DNA from: an uncultured Oscillospiraceae bacterium
Lineage (GTDB): Bacteria; Bacillota; Clostridia; Oscillospirales; Oscillospiraceae
Direction of reading: 5' to 3'
Length of the DNA: 7,691 nucleotides
NCBI GenBank assembly: GCA_934591725.1
Contig: CAKTPR010000096.1
Location: 1-7,691 of the forward strand
Under the pieces are notes generated by a model, which saw only the letters and a program-made list of their open reading frames with translations, was not told the DNA's origin and made no database searches. The translations under genes and the position numbers were made by a program. The stretch's first letter is position 1; each line of letters begins with the position of its first letter. Shown here piece after piece: positions 1 through 4,713 of the stretch.

Positions 1-617
1 TGCTCAAGCTCCTCCATCTGCGCGCGCAGACCATTCTTGTCCATCGCTTCAAGGATCTGCTCGCCGCTGATCTTATCGAGCGGGGTGGTGATTAGGCCGG
101 CGTCATGGTTCAGGGTGCGGAGCATATCCGCCGCGGTCTGCACCTTGGCTTCGGGAGTGATGTCGGTACGGCTCATGACGATGAGGTCGGCGTTCTCGAC
201 CTGATCGTTGAAGAACTCGCCGAAGTTGCGCATATACATACGGCACTTGCCGGCGTCGACGACGGTGACCTTCGCGCCGATGTGCGCGCCCTCGACGTGC
301 TCCACGGCCTTTGCAACGTCGGACAGCTTGCCGACGCCTGACGGCTCGATGATTATGCGGTCGGGTGCATAATCGTCCATGACCTTCTTGAGCGCCTTGG
401 TGAAGTCGCCGACCAGCGTGCAGCAGATGCAGCCGGAGTTCATCTCGGTGATCTGTACGCCCGCGTCCTTCAGAAAGCTGCCGTCAATGGCGATCTCGCC
501 GAACTCGTTCTCAATGAGCACGAGCTTCTGCCCCTTGTAGCCCTCGTTGATGAGCTTGCGTATGAGCGTGGTCTTGCCCGCACCGAGGAAGCCGGAAAAA
601 ATGTCTATTCTTGTCAT
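1..617 (-). CDS. CobW/P47K-family GTPase (putative metallochaperone), N-terminal part; C-terminus lies beyond the left edge
   Basis: G3E-family P-loop GTPase of the CobW/HypB/UreG class, whose members typically use GTP to hand zinc, cobalt or another metal to a client protein in the cytoplasm. Read from the ATG at 617-615, the 205 visible codons show a Walker A motif GFLGAGKTT (residues 9-17, Lys15), the family ENEFGE segment (36-41), the metal-binding CxCC motif CICC (63-66) and EPSG (91-94). The guanine-specificity position, usually NKxD, reads SRTD (149-152). The start is supported by GGAGGG at 630-625, seven bases upstream, and by motif 1 lying close to the N-terminus as usual. The CobW C-terminal domain is not in the window. 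No adjacent gene reveals the metal or the client, so cobalamin, zinc or other roles cannot be separated. Family assignment is very secure; the specific function is unknown. Confidence 0.93.
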   Translation of the reverse strand, partial: MTRIDIFSGFLGAGKTTLIRKLINEGYKGQKLVLIENEFGEIAIDGSFLKDAGVQITEMNSGCICCTLVGDFTKALKKVMDDYAPDRIIIEPSGVGKLSDVAKAVEHVEGAHIGAKVTVVDAGKCRMYMRNFGEFFNDQVENADLIVMSRTDITPEAKVQTAADMLRTLNHDAGLITTPLDKISGEQILEAMDKNGLRAQMEELE

Positions 618-654
618 GGTAAATCCCTCCATGTGATATACTTCTATTGGCCGC

Positions 655-676
655 GTGGGAAGGTAATTATCCCCAC
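655..676 (-). other. Possible hairpin at the 5' end of the GTPase mRNA
   Basis: Read on the minus strand, GTGGG (676-672) can pair with CCCAC (659-655) around a 12-base AT-rich loop. The predicted transcription start of the GTPase promoter is near 676, so the stem would sit at the very 5' end of the message. The stem is only five pairs. It could stabilise the transcript or mean nothing, and no known riboswitch is recognised. Confidence 0.25.
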
Positions 677-682
677 CGGTCA

Positions 683-710
683 ATTATATTATTATACCAC
701 TGCGCGTCAA
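683..710 (-). promoter_or_regulatory. Sigma-A-type promoter for the CobW-family GTPase
   Basis: On the minus strand, TTGACG (710-705) is followed after 16 bases by TATAAT (688-683), close to the housekeeping consensus. Transcription would start near 676, giving a leader of about 60 bases before the ATG at 617. A second TATAAT lies at 696-691 but is only 8 bases from the -35 box, so it is probably not used with it. Confidence 0.75.
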
Positions 711-753
711 TCCCCGCAAGAGCTTGAATACTGTTAAAGAAACAAGTTCCGTC

Positions 754-782
754 TGTTCAGCAGTAAAATGCTATGATATAAT
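754..782 (+). promoter_or_regulatory. Extended -10 promoter for the protease operon
   Basis: TATAAT at 777-782 is preceded by TG at 774-775, giving the extended -10 form TGnTATAAT. At a 17-base spacing the -35 position reads TGTTCA (754-759), a poor match to TTGACA, which an extended -10 commonly tolerates. Transcription would begin near 789, about 27 bases before the ATG at 816. It is the only promoter I see ahead of the three envelope genes. Confidence 0.6.
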
Positions 783-815
783 ACATATACCAAAACGATA
801 AGGGAGAGGCTTTGC

Positions 816-2585
816 ATGAGGAGAACGATCTGCATGATCCTCACCGCGGCGGCGGTGCTGACCCTGACCGGCTGCGGCGGAGGATACGATACCTACAGGC
901 TCTACCCCAACGAGTTCCTGCTTGGCGAGAGCGTGTCCGATTCCGGGGAGGTTATCGCCCGCGGCAGCGCCGGGGATGAATATCCGCAGCTTTCGGAGGA
1001 GGATATTCAGGCCATGAACGGCGGGAAGGCGCGCTTCGTCTACGGCGACGAGGGCTATGTCACCTTCCTTCAGGGCAGGTTCTGCGAGGACAAGATCGAG
1101 GACTACGAACAGGCCGTGGCCGCCCTGCAGTCGGTGTCCGGGCTTATCGGTCTCGGCGCGGGATCGGAGTTCTTCTGCGTCTCCGGCAGTCAGGACGACG
1201 ACGGGTATACCTATTATACTTTCCAGCAGCGCTACGGCGACGTCACCGTCATGTATGCGACGCTGCGCGTGGTGGTCGACCCTGACGGCTACACGGCAGG
1301 GCTTTCCAGCTCCTTCGTGCCGAACCTCGGCATCGCTCCGGTTTCCGAGAGCATCGAAAAGGAACAGGCCGAGGAGATAGTCAGGCAGCAGTTTCCGGAT
1401 ATAGAGCTGGAATATTACACGGAACAGACGCACAAGGTCGCCGTGACGATAGAGGGCGTATCCTACCGGGCGTGGGTGGTGTACACGAGTAACCCCAACA
1501 CCACGGCGGGAGACTGGGGGATGCAGTACTTTGAGCACTTCGTGGCGGTCGACGGGACGTATCTTTACCGCCTGCCCGTTGCATCCTTTGAGAGCAGCAA
1601 CACTGACGCCTTCCAGCCGCAGAGATACTTCGACAAGCTTGAGCGGCAGCTGGTGAGCTATGAAGCCGTCAGGTACGACGGCAGCACCGAGACTCTTACC
1701 GTGCCGGTCTCCTATAACCCCGCCACCGGGCGCTACTACCTCATGGACCCGGAGCGCCTGATCGCCGTGGGGGATTTCTATAATGTGGTCTACGGCGGGG
1801 ATATGGACTTTATCAGCAGCGACGATCCCACAGTTTGGCGCAACGGCGATGTGCTGGCTTATGACCGATACATAAAAGCCTACGATTTCTATGCGGGTCT
1901 GGGGCTGTACTCCGTGGACGGCTCAGGACTGCCGATACTGGTATGCGTCGGCTACTGCGACTTTAACGGGCTGCCCGTGGATAACGCGGGCTACTGCGGC
2001 GTCAAATACGGCTGGGCGATATTCGGCGCAAGCGATGTGAACTATTTCAGCGAGGCCGTCGACGTCGTCGGCCATGAGTTCACCCACGGCGTGACGAGCA
2101 GCTCCGCCGTCGGCAGCTACTACGCCAACGCGTCCGGCGCGATAAACGAGGCTTACAGCGACATTATGGGCAATCTCTGCGAGATGATGGGCGGCTACAC
2201 GAGCGACACCGAGTGGCTGGTCGGCGAAAACAGCGGCTATATCTTCCGCTCGATGAGCTCCCCGACGGACTATAAGCAGCCGGTCAAGCTCGGCGGGACA
2301 TACTACATGCCGCCGACGGACACGCCGTCGGCTGAGGAAAACGACCTCGGCGGCGTACACCAGAACAGCTCGCTGCTTGCGCAGATGGCGTACATTCTCT
2401 ATAAGGCGGGTATGTCACTTGACGAGGAGCGCTCGCTCTGGCTCACGTCGATCGAGCTCCTGACGCCGACGGTCGGCTATAAGGAGGTACACGCCGCACT
2501 TTTGATGAGCGTGGACATAAACGGCTTTGACGCACGCTATAAGGACGTCCTCACGGAGGCCTTCCGTGCGGCGGACATGATATGA
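816..2585 (+). CDS. Lipid-anchored thermolysin-like (M4) neutral metalloprotease with propeptide
   Basis: Zinc endopeptidase of the thermolysin family, expected tethered to the outer face of the membrane. The 589-residue product has a basic start and hydrophobic stretch ending in an LTGC lipobox (Cys20). An N-terminal propeptide-like region (about 75-260) resembles the FTP plus PepSY arrangement of M4 precursors, which chaperones folding and inhibits until cleaved. The catalytic part follows: HEFTH (420-424; zinc His420 and His424, general base Glu421), NEAYSD (444-449; third zinc ligand Glu445), FRSMSSP with the conserved Arg (478), and DLGGVH (510-515; transition-state His515). Asp416 matches a thermolysin calcium ligand. 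All key residues are present, so activity is expected. Spacing from the first His to the Glu ligand is one residue longer than in thermolysin. Six cysteines besides Cys20 are unusual for this family. AGGGAGAGG at 801-809 supports the start. First gene of the likely operon. Confidence 0.93.
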   Translation: MRRTICMILTAAAVLTLTGCGGGYDTYRLYPNEFLLGESVSDSGEVIARGSAGDEYPQLSEEDIQAMNGGKARFVYGDEGYVTFLQGRFCEDKIEDYEQAVAALQSVSGLIGLGAGSEFFCVSGSQDDDGYTYYTFQQRYGDVTVMYATLRVVVDPDGYTAGLSSSFVPNLGIAPVSESIEKEQAEEIVRQQFPDIELEYYTEQTHKVAVTIEGVSYRAWVVYTSNPNTTAGDWGMQYFEHFVAVDGTYLYRLPVASFESSNTDAFQPQRYFDKLERQLVSYEAVRYDGSTETLTVPVSYNPATGRYYLMDPERLIAVGDFYNVVYGGDMDFISSDDPTVWRNGDVLAYDRYIKAYDFYAGLGLYSVDGSGLPILVCVGYCDFNGLPVDNAGYCGVKYGWAIFGASDVNYFSEAVDVVGHEFTHGVTSSSAVGSYYANASGAINEAYSDIMGNLCEMMGGYTSDTEWLVGENSGYIFRSMSSPTDYKQPVKLGGTYYMPPTDTPSAEENDLGGVHQNSSLLAQMAYILYKAGMSLDEERSLWLTSIELLTPTVGYKEVHAALLMSVDINGFDARYKDVLTEAFRAADMI

Positions 2586-2598
2586 GGAGGCGGGGAAC

Positions 2599-3630
2599 AT
2601 GAAAAAGAAAACGCTTTTTATCGCGATATGCGCCCTGCTTATAATTGCCGCGCTTATAATTCTCCCGTCGGCGCTGCGCGGCTATACGGTCAACAAGGCC
2701 GACAAGGCGTCAGAGCTCTCCGTTCCCGCGCCCTTCGCGCTCTACAGCGGGAAGGATATCGGCTTCAGCTTCCTGTACCCGGAGGAGTGCCGCGCCGGCT
2801 GGGAGGATGACTCCGCCTGCGTATATTACAGCGATGGCAAGCTTCTGGTCTCCCGCGCAGATAAAAATGGTATGAGCCCGGAGAAGTATTTCAAGAGCTG
2901 CGACAAGCTCATGCTCTCCACATTCAAAACGGTAGAGTCCACGCCGATCCAGGAGGTGCCGGTAGGCGGCAAGACCCTGTACCTCACGCGCTACAAGGTC
3001 GGCACCGGGGACGGTACAATGATAATAGACCGGTATCTTGAGCTGTACCGGAGCTTTTACCTGCAATATACGGCCATGTCGCCGGAGGCGAACGCGCTGA
3101 ACACGCCGGTCTACTATGCCATCGACACGCTGCGTGTGTCGGACGGGGCGTATCGCGGGGCATTCTCGGAGAAAACGGAGCTGCACAAGAACGAGGAGGC
3201 GGGCATTTCGCTGCGCCTGCCCGTGATGCTGACGACCGAGGAGCTCACAGTCGGCTTTATCAGCCGCGGGGAAAACTGCGTCCTGCTCGCCGTGTTCTGC
3301 GACAGGGACGACAACGGGAATGCGATATATAACCGGCAGGATTTCATCGACAGAGCCGCCGAGAACCCCGACTTTGTCGCGGGCTACCTCGGCGCGGAGA
3401 GCGCTGTGTTCTCCGAGGGGCAGAAGACGCAGCTTGCCGGGCGCAGCTTCTACTGCTACCCAATGACGATGACCGCGGGCGGCAGGGAGTTTTCCGGTCA
3501 GGTCTGCCTTGCAAACGCGGATGAGACGGGCGTTTATCTGCTGTGCTACGGGGTGCGCGACGGCAGCCCCGCCGCCGAGGAGCTCACGGAGCTCTGCCAG
3601 ACTTCGCTTGAAAGCATCAGCTTTGACTGA
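2599..3630 (+). CDS. Membrane-anchored extracytoplasmic protein with two related halves, function unknown
   Basis: No named family is recognised with certainty. The 343-residue product starts MKKK and has one hydrophobic segment (about 5-25) without a clear lipobox or cleavage site, so it is probably a signal anchor with the rest outside the cell. The remainder reads as two alpha/beta halves, about 53-180 and 200-342. Each opens with a short strand motif (GFSFLYPEE; GISLRLPVM), carries a G-K/R-T/S-L/F-Y segment (124-128; 281-285), then an aromatic strand (YLQYTA; YLLCYG) and a final helix. This recalls the PsbP/Mog1-like fold; that is inference from pattern only. Nine cysteines lie in the extracytoplasmic part, three in the first half and six in the second. 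AGGAGG at 2585-2590 overlaps the protease stop codon, and the 13-base gap implies co-transcription and coupled expression with the protease. Confidence 0.85.
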   Translation: MKKKTLFIAICALLIIAALIILPSALRGYTVNKADKASELSVPAPFALYSGKDIGFSFLYPEECRAGWEDDSACVYYSDGKLLVSRADKNGMSPEKYFKSCDKLMLSTFKTVESTPIQEVPVGGKTLYLTRYKVGTGDGTMIIDRYLELYRSFYLQYTAMSPEANALNTPVYYAIDTLRVSDGAYRGAFSEKTELHKNEEAGISLRLPVMLTTEELTVGFISRGENCVLLAVFCDRDDNGNAIYNRQDFIDRAAENPDFVAGYLGAESAVFSEGQKTQLAGRSFYCYPMTMTAGGREFSGQVCLANADETGVYLLCYGVRDGSPAAEELTELCQTSLESISFD

Positions 3631-3648
3631 TTCAGATATGTCAGATAC

Positions 3649-3654
3649 GGAGGT
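3649..3654 (+). promoter_or_regulatory. Ribosome binding site that fixes the start of the third envelope gene
   Basis: GGAGGT lies seven bases before the ATG at 3662. The reading frame is open from an upstream ATG at 3509, but only the 3662 start has this site and places a signal peptide at the N-terminus. The longer start would also overlap the preceding gene by about 120 bases. Confidence 0.85.
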
Positions 3655-3661
3655 AACGACT

Positions 3662-4570
3662 ATGAAAAACATGAAAAAAACTATGGCACTTCTTCTGGCA
3701 CTCATCATGCTTCTTTCTCTTTCGGCCTGCGGCAAAAAGGACGTGAGCGGGCTCGGCACGCTGGACATGGACGCGCCCGCCGCGTCCGACGGGATAGGGA
3801 CGCTCGGCCAGCCGAGCGCCGGCGATACCCCGGCAGAGAAGACACCTCAGCCGGAGCCGACGCCTGTGCCGACCGAGGAACCCGCGGCGCTGAGTCTCGG
3901 CACATACAGCTGCGAGATGTTCTCCTGCTCGGCTCCTGAGGGCTGGGATGTGGTATGGAACACCTTTGACGCGGGCAACGGCACGATGCGCCTCACGGTG
4001 TTTATCAGCGACCCGGAGGATCCCAACAATATAATTTTCTACGTTCAGGGGCTGGAGCCGTTTTTTGCGGACACCGATGCAAAAAAGGCTCTGACGCCGT
4101 ATCTGCCGAGCGAGTTTGAGTGGTCGCCGGTACTCACGGACGGACTGAACGCCGAGGGCGTTCTGCGCCAGTGGGGCGCAATTTACACCATGTTGGACAT
4201 ACAGGGCTATCAGGACATCGTCAGGTTCAAGAACTATTCCGTGCAGAACGTTATCCAGAACTACGTCGGCGAGAACAGCCTGAACACCGGAGTCCTCGCG
4301 GAGGTCAGCATACCGGGCGCTGCGACGAACTATGCAATGTTCCTTGAAAACACACTTACGGAGGAGTCCGCGTACTCGGTGAAATACTACGTCGCCCGCA
4401 GCAATCTCGGCTTCGTGATCGATCCGGAGCTGTACAACAGCAATTTGGATGCGTTTATTACCAGCAAAAACAGCTTCGACTTCAGCGGGTTTCTGAATAA
4501 ATACTCCGTTTCCGCCGACAGCGAGCGCACCGGCACGTTTGACGAGCTGCCGCCGCTGCCGGTCTCGTGA
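3662..4570 (+). CDS. Surface lipoprotein with Pro/Glu/Thr linker, function unknown
   Basis: The 302-residue product begins MKNMKK followed by a leucine-rich hydrophobic core and an LSAC lipobox (Cys23), so it should be exported and lipid-anchored. A disordered segment (about 24-77) contains a small repeat (GLGTL, GIGTL) and a Pro/Thr/Glu-rich run (about 56-75), typical of a spacer that lifts a domain off the membrane. The globular part (about 78-285) opens with a strand motif FSCSAPEGW (87-95), similar in style to the halves of the preceding protein and to PsbP/Mog1-like domains, and contains the segment DPNNIIFYVQG. I cannot name the family. No catalytic motif is visible, so a binding, substrate or inhibitor role is as likely as enzymatic activity. 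It follows its neighbour by 31 bases with no visible promoter between them, which suggests it is the last gene of the protease operon. Confidence 0.85.
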   Translation: MKNMKKTMALLLALIMLLSLSACGKKDVSGLGTLDMDAPAASDGIGTLGQPSAGDTPAEKTPQPEPTPVPTEEPAALSLGTYSCEMFSCSAPEGWDVVWNTFDAGNGTMRLTVFISDPEDPNNIIFYVQGLEPFFADTDAKKALTPYLPSEFEWSPVLTDGLNAEGVLRQWGAIYTMLDIQGYQDIVRFKNYSVQNVIQNYVGENSLNTGVLAEVSIPGAATNYAMFLENTLTEESAYSVKYYVARSNLGFVIDPELYNSNLDAFITSKNSFDFSGFLNKYSVSADSERTGTFDELPPLPVS

Positions 4571-4587
4571 CAGGCTGGACAAAATTA

Positions 4588-4612
4588 GCTATTTTTCTGA
4601 CATAAAAATTGC
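4588..4612 (+). other. AT-rich stem-loop downstream of the protease operon (poor terminator candidate)
   Basis: ATTTTT (4591-4596) and AAAAAT (4604-4609) can pair around a 7-base loop, extended by a GC/GC pair of bases after one T-T mismatch. The stem is nearly all A-T and no T tract follows, so it does not meet the usual form of an intrinsic terminator. It is the only hairpin I found between the operon and nifJ. Confidence 0.25.
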
Positions 4613-4621
4613 GGTAATCGG

Positions 4622-4650
4622 TTTACATTTCGCCGCGATGATGTTAAAAT
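4622..4650 (+). promoter_or_regulatory. Promoter of nifJ
   Basis: TTTACA (4622-4627), a 17-base spacer and TAAAAT (4645-4650) preceded by TG at 4642-4643 form a good sigma-A promoter with an extended -10. Start of transcription is expected near 4657, giving a leader of about 57 bases that is rich in A and purines, a composition often seen before well-translated genes. Confidence 0.75.
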
Positions 4651-4700
4651 ACAATGTGTCCATTCAATAGATGAGCAAAGAAAAAGCAAAAACTGAAAAT

Positions 4701-4704
4701 GGAG
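4701..4704 (+). promoter_or_regulatory. Ribosome binding site that fixes the nifJ start
   Basis: GGAG lies nine bases before the ATG at 4714. Two further in-frame ATGs at 4699 and 4705 overlap or abut this site and have no ribosome binding site of their own, so 4714 is preferred. The choice is also supported by residue numbering that matches the Desulfovibrio africanus enzyme at the N-terminal active-site residues. Confidence 0.7.
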
Positions 4705-4713
4705 ATGAAACTA

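Noticed and set aside
105..341. Small plus-strand open frame inside the GTPase gene
   Set aside because: It is antisense to a region coding for conserved parts of the CobW-family protein and has no ribosome binding site or domain.
771..1538. Open frame of 255 codons on the minus strand at the start of the protease gene
   Set aside because: It lies against the signal peptide and propeptide of the protease and across its promoter, and its product shows no family features.
3509..3661. Upstream extension of the third envelope gene to an ATG at 3509
   Set aside because: It would overlap the preceding gene and bury the signal peptide. The ATG at 3662 has GGAGGT at the right distance and starts a typical lipoprotein leader.
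2710..3768. Open frame of 352 codons on the minus strand across the second and third envelope genes
   Set aside because: The plus-strand frames have ribosome binding sites, signal sequences and operon spacing. The antisense product is Arg/Val/Ala-rich without a domain or a supported start.
3641..4582. Open frame of 313 codons on the minus strand over the third envelope gene
   Set aside because: It covers the lipoprotein gene on the opposite strand and gives an Arg/His/Val-rich product with no recognisable motif, a typical shadow.
4642..4657. Possible binding site for the redox regulator Rex at the nifJ -10 box
   Set aside because: Only one half (TGTTAA) resembles the Rex consensus; the expected partner half reads CAATGT and does not match.
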